DNA of 64,000 nucleotides, from the NCBI GenBank assembly GCA_964409685.1, contig CAYPEJ010000003.1:124001-188000 (forward strand), read 5' to 3'. Within the stretch, counting starts at the first letter, position 1. Each line of letters opens with the position of its first letter. The notes below the pieces were generated by a model. That model ran no database searches, was not told the DNA's origin, and was given only the letters and a program-made list of their open reading frames with translations. The position numbers and the translations under genes were made by a program. Positions 15,885 through 26,600 of this stretch are shown one piece after another. This DNA comes from Clostridium_AI sp964409685 (GTDB lineage Bacteria; Bacillota; Clostridia; Lachnospirales; Lachnospiraceae).

Positions 15885-18884
15885 TTAGACATATTCATCA
15901 ATATACTCTTCTAATTGTTCCATCGACATTAGAACCTTGCGAGGTTTTGTCCCCTCGTCTGCCCCAACGACACCAGCCTCATAAAGTTGTTCCATCAATC
16001 TTGACGCACGGTTAAATCCGATTTTAAACACACGTTGTAACATTCCAATGGAAGCCTTGTCCTTCTCTACGATAAACTTTGCAGCCTCTACAAAATACTC
16101 ATCTCTATCGTTAGCAGGTCCACTGCTGGCTCCACTTTTCGATGCCTGTGAAGAAATCTGATCGACAATGCTGTTATCATAATTGGTTATGGTATCTTGT
16201 GTCAAGAACTCAACCACTGCGCTGACTTCATCATCTGATACAAACGCACCTTGTACACGTACTGGTTTCTGATAACCAGATGGATAAAATAACATATCCC
16301 CTTTACCAAGTAACTTTTCAGCTCCACCGCCATCTAAGATTGTTCTAGAATCTACTGCCGAAGAAACGGAAAATGCAATACGGGAAGGAATATTTGCCTT
16401 GATAACACCAGTGATAACATTAACAGATGGTCTCTGTGTTGCGATAACAAGATGAATCCCCGCTGCTCTGGCTAACTGTGCCAAACGACAAATAGCATCT
16501 TCTACCTCACCAGGTGCAACCATCATCAAGTCTGCAAGCTCGTCTACGATAATAACAATCTCTGGCATCTTCTTAAATTTCTCATCTTCTAAATCTGCCA
16601 CTTGTGCAACCTTTTCATTATAACCTTTTAAGTTACGAACACCAATCTCGGCAAATTTATTGTAACGCTCTGTCATCTCAATAACAGCCCAATTAAGTGC
16701 CGCAGATGCTTTCTTTGGATCGGTTACAACTGGAATTAATAAATGTGGAATTCCGTTGTATACGCTAAGCTCTACCACCTTCGGGTCAATCATAATTAAT
16801 TTTACATCATTTGGATTGGATTTATACAAAATCGACATAATCAACGTATTAATACATACCGATTTACCAGAACCCGTTGCCCCTGCAATTAGCAAGTGAG
16901 GCATCTTAGCAATATCGGTTACTACGGTCTTTCCAGCAATGTCTTTTCCAACTGCAAATGCAATGTTGGAAGAATGTTTTTCAAAATCTTTTGATTCTAA
17001 CAACTCACGAAGCATAACTGCCGAATTCTGCTTATTCGGTACTTCAATACCAACTGCTGCTTTTCCTGGAATTGGTGCCTCGATACGAATATCTGCTGCT
17101 GCAAGATTTAATTTAATATCATCTGCCAGACCAGTAATCTTACTAACTTTTACACCTTGTTCTGGATGTAATTCATAACGTGTAACCGTTGGTCCACAAC
17201 TTACATTATTAATGGTAACCTTTACACCGAAGCTTTCTAGCGTATTGTGAAGTTTCATAGCTGTTTGCTTCAATTCTTCATCCGATACGGCCACACCAGT
17301 TCCACTTGGCTTTGCAAGTAAATCTAATGTAGGGAACTGATACGGTTTCTCTATCACTTCTTCTGCCAGAATCGCCATATCTAGTGATTGGGAATCCGCA
17401 CCTTTTCCATCCGATTCTGCTTTATAAGTTTCTTTCTTTTCTACACTCGTCTTATGTTCTGAAGTTTTAGAAGATTTCTTGTGTCCTGTTGCATCCTCTA
17501 ATGCATGTAACATTTCAACGCTACCCATATCCTCTTCTTGTTCAATTGGATCATAATTAGACACTTCCTCAGACGCATTTCCACTGGTTTTTGCTGCGAA
17601 TAAGTCATCACTCTCGCTAGACATCATCTGCTCAGCTTCTTTATTCCCAGCTTCTTTATTCCCACGTTCTCTCTCACTAAAAATCTCTGGTTCCACATCC
17701 ACTGCCAATACCTGTTCCGCTGTGGCTTCTTCTAACGTCTTCACTTCCGCTTTTGCCACATAATCCGATGCTCCACTAGAGTCCTTCTTCGATTTCAAAT
17801 TCGCAATCTTTTGAAGTGGATTATTACTATGTTTCTTGTCCTCTTCCTCCATCACATCATTGTAAACGTTTTTCATCTCGGATAAATCCGTCTTCATCTC
17901 TGCATTAACAGGATTAAACTTCTGCATCATCTCTTCTTCGTACACAGGCATGGAACCTGTATCTTTTTGACTATCTGCCCTTTCGATGTGCATATGTTCA
18001 ATTCCTGTTGGTGTGATCTCTTCCATATCCACAGAAATTTTCTTTTTCTCACGACGTTTTAACTTATCTGCCTTAGCATTCTGAATAACACCATTCTGAA
18101 TAGCACTATTCTTATCCACGTACTCTTGTACAGAATCATTCCCAATACCTTGTCCCACTTCTGGTGGCACTTCTTTCTCAATGGTAAATGTCTTCGCTTT
18201 CCGCTTCTCTGCTTTCTGACTCCGAATGGCACTTCTTTCTGTCGCTCTCGCAACTTCTCTTTCTTCTGCCTGACGTTCATATTCTGCACGTTGAATTCGT
18301 CTCTGTTCTTTCATTTTCTGCATCTTCTGGTAACTCTTCTTACCCATCGGTGCGAAGAACAACTTCTCTGTAATAAACATGCAAAGCACAAGACCAATTG
18401 CAATCAAAATAATAATCGCTGCTACATCATCAAACAGGTAGCTTAACATTCCTCCAATTAGTCCGCCAACCATTCCTCCGCCTTTACGACTTTCAGATGA
18501 TGCAGCATAATAATCACTTACGTTAAGACCACCCTCAACTGGCATATAAATCAACTGCAAAATTGCCATCAAAATCACCATCAATGCAATCGTGCTTATC
18601 ATCTTTCTTCTTGCTTTTCTACTGCCTCGATTGGATAAATAAAATGCCATACCGACAAAAATTCCAAACGGCATAATATAATTCATAAAGCCAAATAAAC
18701 CAAAAAATAAGTGGCTTACCCAGACTCCGAAGATTCCACACATATGAAAATTACTTAAAATCAGTAAGATACATACAACCAATGTGACTACTATCGTAAT
18801 CTCATCTTGATATGGTGTCAATCCTTCGTCCTTCTCCACTTTCTTCTTTCGCGTCACTGGCTTCCTACCCTTTTGGTTTGCCAT
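15885..18884 (-). CDS. ftsK: DNA translocase FtsK/SpoIIIE
   Basis: A 999-aa septal DNA pump that moves chromosomes out of the division septum or into the forespore. The N-terminal part (about residues 28-170) has four membrane segments, for example IVVTLVVCILLILSNFHMCG. A long charged linker (about 175-540) follows, then the RecA-like motor with Walker A GATGSGKSVCINTL (Lys674), Walker B IVIIVDELADLMM, and a C-terminal winged-helix gamma domain from about 930 (KASIGMLQRVFKIGFNRASR) that reads polar DNA motifs. It lies in the common clostridial order pnp, M16, ClpP-like, ftsK. The start ATG has GAAAGAGGAACG upstream. The linker is longer than in Bacillus SpoIIIE but otherwise normal. Confidence 0.95.
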   Translation of the reverse strand: MANQKGRKPVTRKKKVEKDEGLTPYQDEITIVVTLVVCILLILSNFHMCGIFGVWVSHLFFGLFGFMNYIMPFGIFVGMAFYLSNRGSRKARRKMISTIALMVILMAILQLIYMPVEGGLNVSDYYAASSESRKGGGMVGGLIGGMLSYLFDDVAAIIILIAIGLVLCMFITEKLFFAPMGKKSYQKMQKMKEQRRIQRAEYERQAEEREVARATERSAIRSQKAEKRKAKTFTIEKEVPPEVGQGIGNDSVQEYVDKNSAIQNGVIQNAKADKLKRREKKKISVDMEEITPTGIEHMHIERADSQKDTGSMPVYEEEMMQKFNPVNAEMKTDLSEMKNVYNDVMEEEDKKHSNNPLQKIANLKSKKDSSGASDYVAKAEVKTLEEATAEQVLAVDVEPEIFSERERGNKEAGNKEAEQMMSSESDDLFAAKTSGNASEEVSNYDPIEQEEDMGSVEMLHALEDATGHKKSSKTSEHKTSVEKKETYKAESDGKGADSQSLDMAILAEEVIEKPYQFPTLDLLAKPSGTGVAVSDEELKQTAMKLHNTLESFGVKVTINNVSCGPTVTRYELHPEQGVKVSKITGLADDIKLNLAAADIRIEAPIPGKAAVGIEVPNKQNSAVMLRELLESKDFEKHSSNIAFAVGKDIAGKTVVTDIAKMPHLLIAGATGSGKSVCINTLIMSILYKSNPNDVKLIMIDPKVVELSVYNGIPHLLIPVVTDPKKASAALNWAVIEMTERYNKFAEIGVRNLKGYNEKVAQVADLEDEKFKKMPEIVIIVDELADLMMVAPGEVEDAICRLAQLARAAGIHLVIATQRPSVNVITGVIKANIPSRIAFSVSSAVDSRTILDGGGAEKLLGKGDMLFYPSGYQKPVRVQGAFVSDDEVSAVVEFLTQDTITNYDNSIVDQISSQASKSGASSGPANDRDEYFVEAAKFIVEKDKASIGMLQRVFKIGFNRASRLMEQLYEAGVVGADEGTKPRKVLMSMEQLEEYIDEYV

Positions 18885-18973
18885 AAAACTCGTTCCTCTT
18901 TCATATTTATGTACGACTAAAAAGCCTGTACAACTATATATTTATTCAATTAGATCGGTAAATATTACCAACG

Positions 18974-19017
18974 AAAATAGATTCAAAATATCACATTCGA
19001 TATCTTGAATCTATTTT
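18974..19017 (-). terminator. Strong hairpin after the ClpP-like gene
   Basis: A near-perfect 19-base-pair stem (arms 18974-18992 and 18999-19017, core AAAATAGATTC/GAATCTATTTT) ending in TTTT on either strand. It separates the ClpP-like gene from ftsK and may work in both directions. Confidence 0.7.
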
Positions 19018-19052
19018 ATTATACAGGGATTAATTTCTAAATGCAAGCAAAA

Positions 19053-19871
19053 CTAATCACAATTCGAACATTCTTTCGAATCGTTACAATTACATTTTCC
19101 CTTCGGATCATTTGCATTGGATTTTTTACTAGTTTTTCCGCTTGCCACTTTCTTTTCATCAATCATACAGTGAAGTCTCTTTAACGCTTCTTGGATTCCA
19201 CCAACCTCATCAATAATACCTTTATCTACCGCTTGCCTTCCCACAAGAATAGAACCAATGTCCTTGGTAAGCTGTGTTGTATCCAACATTAATTGTTTCA
19301 AACTTTCATAATCAATCTTAGAATGTGCCACAACAAAGTTTAAAATACGGTCTTGGATTTTCTCCATATATTCAAATGTCTGAGTAACACCAATCACCAT
19401 ACCTGTCATACGAACTGGATGTATAATCATTGTCCCCGTTGGCACGATAAAACTGTAATCCGTCGAAGTTGCCAACGGAACACCAATGGAATGACTTCCA
19501 CCTAACACAAGAGACACTGTTGGTTTACTAATAGATGAAATCATCTCCGCAATGGCAAGTCCAGCCTCCACATCACCACCAACAGTATTGATTAAAATCA
19601 ACACACCATCTACTTCTTTACTATCTTCAATGGAAGCAAGTTGAGGAAGTATATGCTCATACTTAGTCGTTTTATGTGAAGGTGCCATACATTCATGACC
19701 CTCTATCTCACCAATAATGGTAATCAAATGTATTTTATAATCCTGTTCATTTTCATCTAAGGTAAGTTGACCATACTCATTAATTTCCTTATTCTCGAGA
19801 TCCTGCGTTTCTTTTTCTGTCTTTTCTTCACTTTGACTTTTTTCGTTTTGATTCTTATCGTTTTGACCCAT
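19053..19871 (-). CDS. tepA: ClpP-like serine protease (TepA type) with Cys-rich tail
   Basis: A 272-aa member of the ClpP/crotonase-fold proteases resembling translocation-enhancing protein TepA. It has LILINTVGGDVEAGLAIAEMI, the nucleophile region GGSHSIGVPLA (Ser128), the catalytic His151 in MIIHPVRMTG and GRQAVDKGIIDEVGG. The first 45 residues are a charged, probably disordered extension and the last 30 (KGKCNCNDSKECSNCD) are an unusual cysteine-rich tail with five Cys, possibly metal-binding. No signal peptide is visible. It sits between an M16 peptidase and ftsK, the typical order in this group. Role: probably degradation of signal peptides or other short products at the membrane (family knowledge). 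The start ATG has GAGGATGAAAT upstream. Confidence 0.8.
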   Translation of the reverse strand: MGQNDKNQNEKSQSEEKTEKETQDLENKEINEYGQLTLDENEQDYKIHLITIIGEIEGHECMAPSHKTTKYEHILPQLASIEDSKEVDGVLILINTVGGDVEAGLAIAEMISSISKPTVSLVLGGSHSIGVPLATSTDYSFIVPTGTMIIHPVRMTGMVIGVTQTFEYMEKIQDRILNFVVAHSKIDYESLKQLMLDTTQLTKDIGSILVGRQAVDKGIIDEVGGIQEALKRLHCMIDEKKVASGKTSKKSNANDPKGKCNCNDSKECSNCD

Positions 19872-19942
19872 ATTTCATCCTCATCTTTCTTGAACATCAT
19901 ACGAAAAATAGTATGGCGAAAATAAGGATAAATATACAAATC

Positions 19943-21190
19943 CTATTTCAAATCCACAATCTCTTCCTCAGTAATATTTCCAACTAAAGATACCGATTTC
20001 TGATCCCATTGTAAATATTTCTTTGCAAAATTCTGTACTTCTTCACAAGTAACTTGATAGATTTCCTCTAATACTTCATCAATGGATTTAATATAGCCCT
20101 TCATTAAATAGGTTTTTCCATTATTGTAAATCTTTGATTTTGTACTTTCATTTCCAATAATTAAATCCGTCTTTAATTGCTGTTTTGCTTGTGCTAATTC
20201 CTTTTCTGTAATGCCATGTTCACAGATTTCACGAATGCATTCTTCGATTTGTACTAATGCAGTTTGCAGTTTAGACGGATTCAATACTGCATCAATATGA
20301 AATAATCCAGCTTGTTCATAGATACTTTCATAAGAATAAATGGAATAAGTCAAACCAGCTTCTTCTCTAAGTTTTTGAAATAATCTTGAATTATCCCCAC
20401 CGCCTAGAATGGTATTGAGTAGATATAAGGTATACTTATCGTCTGACTGATAAGATACACTGTCAAATGCAATATTTAAATGCACTTGTTCAATATCCTT
20501 TGTTCTGCAAAATACAACTGGTTTGTACTTTGGAACATTTAATTCTAGATGTTTTGTTGTATTTGGAATTCCTGCAAAACTGTTTTCAAGCCATTCCATT
20601 GCTTCATCTATATTGACTTTTCCTGCGATGGAAATAGTCATGCGGTCGGCTGTATAAACTTGTTCTTTATATTGAATCAATTCTTCTCTAGTGATTCCAT
20701 TTACAACGTCCTTTTCTCCAGAAATAATAAAACCTAATGGTTCGTCTTTCCAAACAAGTTTTTGAAGCATCTCATGAACTAAATCTTCTGGTGAGTCATC
20801 ATACATGTCAATTTCTTCTAATACAACGCCTTTTTCTTTTTCTAACTCATCTTCTAAGAATGATGCATTACAAAGCATATCTCCAATTAATTCGATAGAT
20901 GTCTGCAACTGGTCTTCTAATGTCGTTACATAAAAGGAAGTACTTTCTTTCTCCGTAAATGCATTTAGATTTCCTCCGATATGTGCCATCTCATCTGCTA
21001 ATTCTTTAGAAGTACGATGAGCAGTACTTTTGAAAAACATATGCTCTAATAAATGTGAGATTCCGTTATTTTCTTTTGTCTCATAGGCAGACCCCGCTTT
21101 CACATAAACACCTAATGAAACGGTACGAAGATATTCGATTTCTTCAAAAATAACGGGAATTCCATTTGATAATTGCTTAATTGTTAACAT
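19943..21190 (-). CDS. M16 family zinc peptidase (processing-peptidase-like)
   Basis: A 415-aa M16B peptidase. The inverted zinc motif HLLEH (His46, Glu49, His50) lies in NNGISHLLEHMFFKST, and the third ligand is expected in VLEEIDMYDDSPEDL near residue 125. The C-terminal half has the FAIGGGDNSRL-like motif LNTILGGGDNSRLFQKLREE and LTYSIYSYESIY. It probably cleaves short peptides or pre-proteins in the cytoplasm. It lies 72 bases upstream of the ClpP-like gene and 106 bases after pnp, with a terminator between pnp and it. Length and features are normal for the family. Confidence 0.9.
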   Translation of the reverse strand: MLTIKQLSNGIPVIFEEIEYLRTVSLGVYVKAGSAYETKENNGISHLLEHMFFKSTAHRTSKELADEMAHIGGNLNAFTEKESTSFYVTTLEDQLQTSIELIGDMLCNASFLEDELEKEKGVVLEEIDMYDDSPEDLVHEMLQKLVWKDEPLGFIISGEKDVVNGITREELIQYKEQVYTADRMTISIAGKVNIDEAMEWLENSFAGIPNTTKHLELNVPKYKPVVFCRTKDIEQVHLNIAFDSVSYQSDDKYTLYLLNTILGGGDNSRLFQKLREEAGLTYSIYSYESIYEQAGLFHIDAVLNPSKLQTALVQIEECIREICEHGITEKELAQAKQQLKTDLIIGNESTKSKIYNNGKTYLMKGYIKSIDEVLEEIYQVTCEEVQNFAKKYLQWDQKSVSLVGNITEEEIVDLK

Positions 21191-21234
21191 TCACTATATC
21201 CTTCCCTAAATTTAACATAAATATATTTACGCAT

Positions 21235-21273
21235 AAAAAAGTGGCGACCCACCAAGGCGATAAGCCACCACTT
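21235..21273 (-). terminator. Terminator of pnp
   Basis: On the minus strand AAGTGG (21273-21268) pairs with CCACTT (21244-21239), extended by further G-C pairs, and is followed by TTTTTT. Confidence 0.75.
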
Positions 21274-21296
21274 CTCATATCGTAAAACTTATAAAT

Positions 21297-23381
21297 CTAT
21301 TTTACATCTTTAATACTAAAGCTAATTCTACCCATCTTGTCTTTACCTAGGCAAACAACTTTTACTACATCACCTAATGTTAAAACATCTTCTACACGAT
21401 TTACTCTTTCTTTGGAAATCTTAGAAATGTGAACCATTCCTTCTTTTCCTGGAGCAAATTCTAAGAAAGCACCGAATTCTTTGATTGCGATTACTTTACC
21501 TACTAAAACTTGTCCTTCTTCGAAATCAGTTGTGATGATTTGAATTAGACGAATTGCTTCTTCTAATTTTGCAAGGTCTGTTCCACAAACAGAAACTGCA
21601 CCTTCATCAGAGATATCAATTTTAACACCTGTTTGTTCGATGATAGCGTTGATTGTTTTACCTCTTTGACCAACCACATCACCAATCTTTTGAGGATCGA
21701 TTTGAATCTGACGAATCTTTGGAGCATATTCTCCAACTTCTTTTCTTGGTTCTGCAATACAAGGAATCATGATTTCGTTTAAGATGTGCATTCTTGCTTC
21801 TCTTGTTCTACGAATTGCTTCCTCGATAATCGCCTTCGTTAAACCGTGAATCTTGATATCCATCTGGATTGCTGTGATACCTTCGCTTGTACCAGCTACT
21901 TTGAAGTCCATGTCGCCGAAGAAATCTTCAAGACCTTGGATATCTGTTAATACTAGGTAATCATCATCTGTATCGCCTGTTACTAAACCACAAGAAATAC
22001 CTGCAACTGGTCTAGTGATAGGAACACCTGCTGCCATAAGTGATAATGTAGATGCACATACAGAAGCCTGAGAAGTAGAACCATTGGATTCGAATGTTTC
22101 AGATACTGTACGAATCGCATATGGGAAATCTGCTTCGCTTGGTAATACTGGAACTAACGCACGTTCTGCTAACGCACCGTGTCCGATTTCACGACGTCCT
22201 GGTCCTCTAGATGGTTTTGTTTCACCAACAGAGTAACTTGGGAAGTTGTAGTGGTGCATATATCTCTTAGATGTTTCTAATTCATCTAAACCGTCAATTC
22301 TTTGTGCATCAGATAATGGTGCTAATGTTGTAACAGTACAGATCTGAGTTTGTCCTCTTGTAAACATACCAGAACCGTGTACTCTAGGTACAATGTCGAT
22401 TTCTGCTGCTAATTTACGGATCTCTGTAATCTGACGACCATCTGGACGTTTGTGATCAACTAAGATCATCTTACGAACTGTTTTCTTTTCATATTGATAA
22501 ATTGCTTCGCCAAGAATCGCTAACCATTCTTCATTTTCAGCGAAAGCTTCTTCTAATTTTTCAGTGATTTTCTTAATATTTTCTTCACGCGCTTGTTTTT
22601 CATCTGTGAATACTGCTTCTTCCATCTCAGCTGGAGGAACGATTTCTTTGATTGCATCAAATAATTCAGCAGGAACTGCACAGCTTTCATATTCATGTTT
22701 TGGCTTACCACATTCTGCTACGATAGAATTGATAAATTCAATTACTTTTTGGTTTATTTCATGAGCTGCGAAAATAGCTTCTAACATTTTACTTTCTGGT
22801 ACTTCGTTGGCACCTGCTTCGATCATGATAACTTTTTCGCTTGTAGATGCAACTGTTAATTGCAAATCAGATACCATTTTTTGTGCATTACTTGGGTTGA
22901 AAATGAACTCGCCATCAATTAAACCAACTTGAGTTGTTGCACATGGACCGTCAAATGGAATATCAGATATTGCTGTTGCAATTGCAGAACCTAACATAGC
23001 TGTTAATTCTGGGCTACATTCTGGGTCTACGGACATAACCATGTTATTTAATGTTACGTCATTACGGTAATCTTTAGGGAATAGAGGTCTCATAGGACGG
23101 TCGATAACACGAGATGTTAAGATTGCATTCTCACTGGCTTTACCTTCTCTTTTATTGAAACCACCTGGGATTTTACCTACAGCGTATAATTTTTCTTCGT
23201 ATTCAACACTTAGTGGGAAGAAGTCGATTCCTTCTCTTGGTTTGTCAGATGCAGTAGCTGTTGATAATACTACTGTGTCTCCATAATGCATAAATGCTGC
23301 ACCGTTTGCTTGCTTTGCAACACGGTCTACGTCAACGCGTAATGTTCTTCCAGCAAGTTCCATTGTAAAAGTCTTAAACAT
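21297..23381 (-). CDS. pnp: Polyribonucleotide nucleotidyltransferase
   Basis: A 694-aa PNPase that degrades RNA from the 3' end by phosphorolysis. Two RNase PH cores are present: the first has GDTVVLSTATASDKPREGIDFFPLSVEYEE and FNKREGKASENAILTSRVIDRP, the second has the catalytic region around FPSYSVGETKPSRGPGRREIGHG and DIQGLEDFFGDMDFKVAGTSEGI. A KH domain (from about residue 553, IGDVVGQRGKTINAI) and an S1 domain (from about 622, GQVLVGKVIAIKEFGAFLEF) complete it. The start has AAAGGAGA upstream. pnp usually follows rpsO directly; here the 1056-aa repeat protein lies between. Its own promoter and a 145-base leader precede it. Confidence 0.97.
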   Translation of the reverse strand: MFKTFTMELAGRTLRVDVDRVAKQANGAAFMHYGDTVVLSTATASDKPREGIDFFPLSVEYEEKLYAVGKIPGGFNKREGKASENAILTSRVIDRPMRPLFPKDYRNDVTLNNMVMSVDPECSPELTAMLGSAIATAISDIPFDGPCATTQVGLIDGEFIFNPSNAQKMVSDLQLTVASTSEKVIMIEAGANEVPESKMLEAIFAAHEINQKVIEFINSIVAECGKPKHEYESCAVPAELFDAIKEIVPPAEMEEAVFTDEKQAREENIKKITEKLEEAFAENEEWLAILGEAIYQYEKKTVRKMILVDHKRPDGRQITEIRKLAAEIDIVPRVHGSGMFTRGQTQICTVTTLAPLSDAQRIDGLDELETSKRYMHHYNFPSYSVGETKPSRGPGRREIGHGALAERALVPVLPSEADFPYAIRTVSETFESNGSTSQASVCASTLSLMAAGVPITRPVAGISCGLVTGDTDDDYLVLTDIQGLEDFFGDMDFKVAGTSEGITAIQMDIKIHGLTKAIIEEAIRRTREARMHILNEIMIPCIAEPRKEVGEYAPKIRQIQIDPQKIGDVVGQRGKTINAIIEQTGVKIDISDEGAVSVCGTDLAKLEEAIRLIQIITTDFEEGQVLVGKVIAIKEFGAFLEFAPGKEGMVHISKISKERVNRVEDVLTLGDVVKVVCLGKDKMGRISFSIKDVK

Positions 23382-23461
23382 ACTTTTATCTCCTTTATCT
23401 TCATTGATATTTTATTTTAATCTATTGAATATTTGGAGAGATGCCGAAACAACTGAACAGC

Positions 23462-23509
23462 CTACAAAATCAAGGATTTCATAAGTTCTTCAGAAGTCTC
23501 GGGTAACAT
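23462..23509 (-). CDS. Possible 15-aa leader peptide before pnp
   Basis: A short frame MLPETSEELMKSLIL with GAGG five bases before its ATG, placed about 15 bases after the predicted pnp transcription start. Part of it (GAGATG, 23512-23507) can pair with CATCTC at 23443-23438. It could control pnp translation or simply be chance; conservation must decide. Confidence 0.3.
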   Translation of the reverse strand: MLPETSEELMKSLIL

Positions 23510-23530
23510 CTCGTCCTCAATAACGAAACT

Positions 23531-23536
23531 ATTATA
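23531..23536 (-). promoter_or_regulatory. Candidate -10 element of pnp
   Basis: Perfect TATAAT on the minus strand at 23536-23531; the -35 (TGGCAA, 17 bases upstream) is weak. It would start transcription near 23525. Confidence 0.45.
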
Positions 23537-23614
23537 CCACTTATGGTAATAATTTGCCATACATATTTTTTATCATTTGCATATTTTTCACTTTAATTAT
23601 GAAAAATAATTAAT

Positions 23615-23660
23615 TTGCCTATGTGAAATATTACCTTACAGTATCGCATCACATAGGCAA
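23615..23660 (-). terminator. Terminator-like hairpin after the repeat-rich gene
   Basis: An 11-base-pair stem TTGCCTATGTG (23660-23650 read on minus) with CACATAGGCAA (23625-23615), loop of 24 bases, then ATTAATTATTTTTC. Confidence 0.55.
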
Positions 23661-23682
23661 TTACTCTCCCAATGTGTCTTCT

Positions 23683-26600
23683 CTATTTCTTCTTTCTGGT
23701 TGCGTAAGTTATTATCTTGTCTTTTCCGCCACTCTTTACCAAGGTTTGGATTTCTTCTGATAATTGCTTTATGACTTCTGCATATTTAGAAATTCTCTCC
23801 CTTGGTTCCACACCTAATGTAATCCTTATTGTTGTCCCACATTCTCCGATATTCGTAAGCAAGAATCCAAAACTTTGTCTATCATACACCCGTAGCGGAC
23901 GCATTTTATCTCTTAGTGTAGGGAATAAATATTTCACATTAAGAAGTTGCAGATTAATATCTTCTTGCACGGATGGTTCTCCCTTAATATCTTCTACGAC
24001 TTTATCCTTTAATTTCACTGCAACATATACATTTCCTGTATTATCGGTAGTGGAATTATCTGTTTTTTCAGTGCTTTTTAGAACAGACAGTGCATAATTT
24101 TCTTTACTATTCATTTCAACCAATTTGTCATAAAGTAGTTTTGTATTACTCTTGATTTTATTTATGTATTGTTTCTGATAGTACGAATTTCCTTGTCCTC
24201 CTGCCTTCAATTTTAGCATTTCTGATATGTATATGCGGTCTTTTTTAGGAATTAATATTTTATACTTAGTAGTGAGCTTTGACTTTTCTTTTGATACCTC
24301 AGTACTCTGTTTCTTTTCTGGTATCTCAGCACTCTGTTCCTCATTCTTTCCTAATACCTCAACACTCTGTTCCTTATCCTCTTCTAATACCTTACCACTC
24401 TGTTCCTTATCCTCTTCTAATGCCTCACCATTTTGATCCTTATCTTTTCCTAAAAACTCTTCATTAAATGACTTCCATTCCTTATCACTATTGTATACCA
24501 TTGCTACTCCAACAGAAGCAATATCCATACCAAGGGTATAGAATTTCGTCCCACTCTGCAGAAGAATCAGATTGAGTTTCCCACTAGATATCCATTCGTT
24601 CACTTTACTATCTCTTAATAAAGAATGAATCTCATCGTCTGCTAAACAATTTAATGTAACATCCATGATAACTGTAATCCCACCACTTTTTGCTTGTTCC
24701 GATTTCATTTTTTCTTCTATAAATTTTATTGGGTCATTGTGATTTACTTCATCCTTTGCTGCATTATTTGGGTGAGGCTCCATAATAAACACCGTTTTAT
24801 TGCCCACTTTTTCACATTGTTCGAATATTTCAGGTGTTTCAAAATACCCATCCGAAATAATGTTTACACCTTGTTCTTTTCCTTCTATGACCATTCTTAA
24901 CTTTTCATATATGGTCATCCCATAGGGCATTGCCAATACTATATTTGGTTTAATTGGTTTAATTGATTCAACGTCACTTGAATTATCTGACTTTTGACAA
25001 TCCGTTAACTCCATTAATGATTGTACAAAATGAAATGGCGAGTCTTCTTTTTTCATAGACAACTTAACAAGTTGATGAAAAACTTGCATGTTATAGTAAA
25101 AATCGTCCATTATATTTCCAATCGAATCCCCCTCTGTTTCTAATGACTTTTTCCCTTGTGCTATTTCTGATTGCTTTTCCCCCTGTGCTGTTTCTGGTGA
25201 CTTTTTCTCTTGTGCTATTTCTGATTGCTTTTCCCCCTGTGCTGTTTCTGGTGACTTTTTCTCTTGTGCTGTTTCTGATTGCTTTTCCCCCTGTGCTGTT
25301 TCTGGTGACGTTTCCTCTTGTGCTGTTTCTGATATACACTTTTCTAACTTGTCTACTAAACTTTTAAATTCCTCTATTATATTATTAATTTCAGGTTTCT
25401 CAGATACATATGGCATTAGAATTTTCGCGATTTCCAAATTGTTGATAAAAAAGATTTGCAAATCCCACTCGCTGTTTTCTTTTTGAATATTTTTAAGTTT
25501 CTCCTCCATTTTATCTATTTCCTTATTCTGGCTATCAAGAATACATGCTATCGGACTTTCTGATTCGTTAGATTTTATTTCTCCCGACTCTTCTACCCTA
25601 TTTTCTGTACTTTCACCTTTAGGAAACAACTCTCCTAGATTCACCTGGCTATCAAGAGTACATGCTATCGGACTTTCTGATTCGTTAGGTTTTATTTCTC
25701 CCGACTCTTCTACCCCATCTTCTGTACTTTTACCTTTAGGAAACAACTCTCCTAGATTCACCTTTTCTCCATATTCTACAATTTTTTCTAACATCTTTCT
25801 AATAGCTTCTTCACTATACCCTTTTCTTTTCATGTAGTCATTCATCAGTTCGCACGCTTTTTCGATGGATTGATTGATACTTAATCTCAATCCCTTGCAA
25901 TTACTAAAGTGTTTTAAACTATCTTCAAGTTTGTAGCTACCTTCATTAGGAACTTCCATTTTCTTTCCATCTTTATCAACACGTTCTACTAATAAACTAC
26001 TTTTTATCAGTAGAGCATTTTCACTTTCAATATAGTAAGAATTCCCCTCAATTTCTTCCGAAAATTTTCCCCAAAAACTCCCTATATCTTTACACTTCAA
26101 TGGTTCTTCTCCCATTATTTTTATACTCATTGACATGCTGTATATCTTATAGTTCGATAGTTTATGTTTCATCCTTTCTAATGTATCCTCATTCTCTGCA
26201 TATTCCTTGCGCTTATGTTTTATGTTATGAAATTGTAAATGATTCAATAACTTCCAAACCTTTGTCTCAGTTCCACGCACATAGGCTGTTACATTCAAAG
26301 GTGATACATTTGAATTTCTCTCTGTTTTCTCTTCTTTTTTATATGAAATAGGTGCTTGAAATTGGTTTCTTGATAGAATTGCTTCAAGATTTTCTTTCAC
26401 AAATTCATCTTTCTCTTTCTTTTTCTCTTCCTCTTGACTACCCCCTTCCTGTATTCCTTTATCATGTCCTTTTTGATAAATTTCTACCATTTTACTTTTT
26501 GCAAATTTTATCCAATTTTCATATTTTAAGTCTGCTGTACTTTGACTTTGCTTTTTACTTGGAATTTGCTTTTTACTTTTCTCTTGACTACCCTCTTCCT

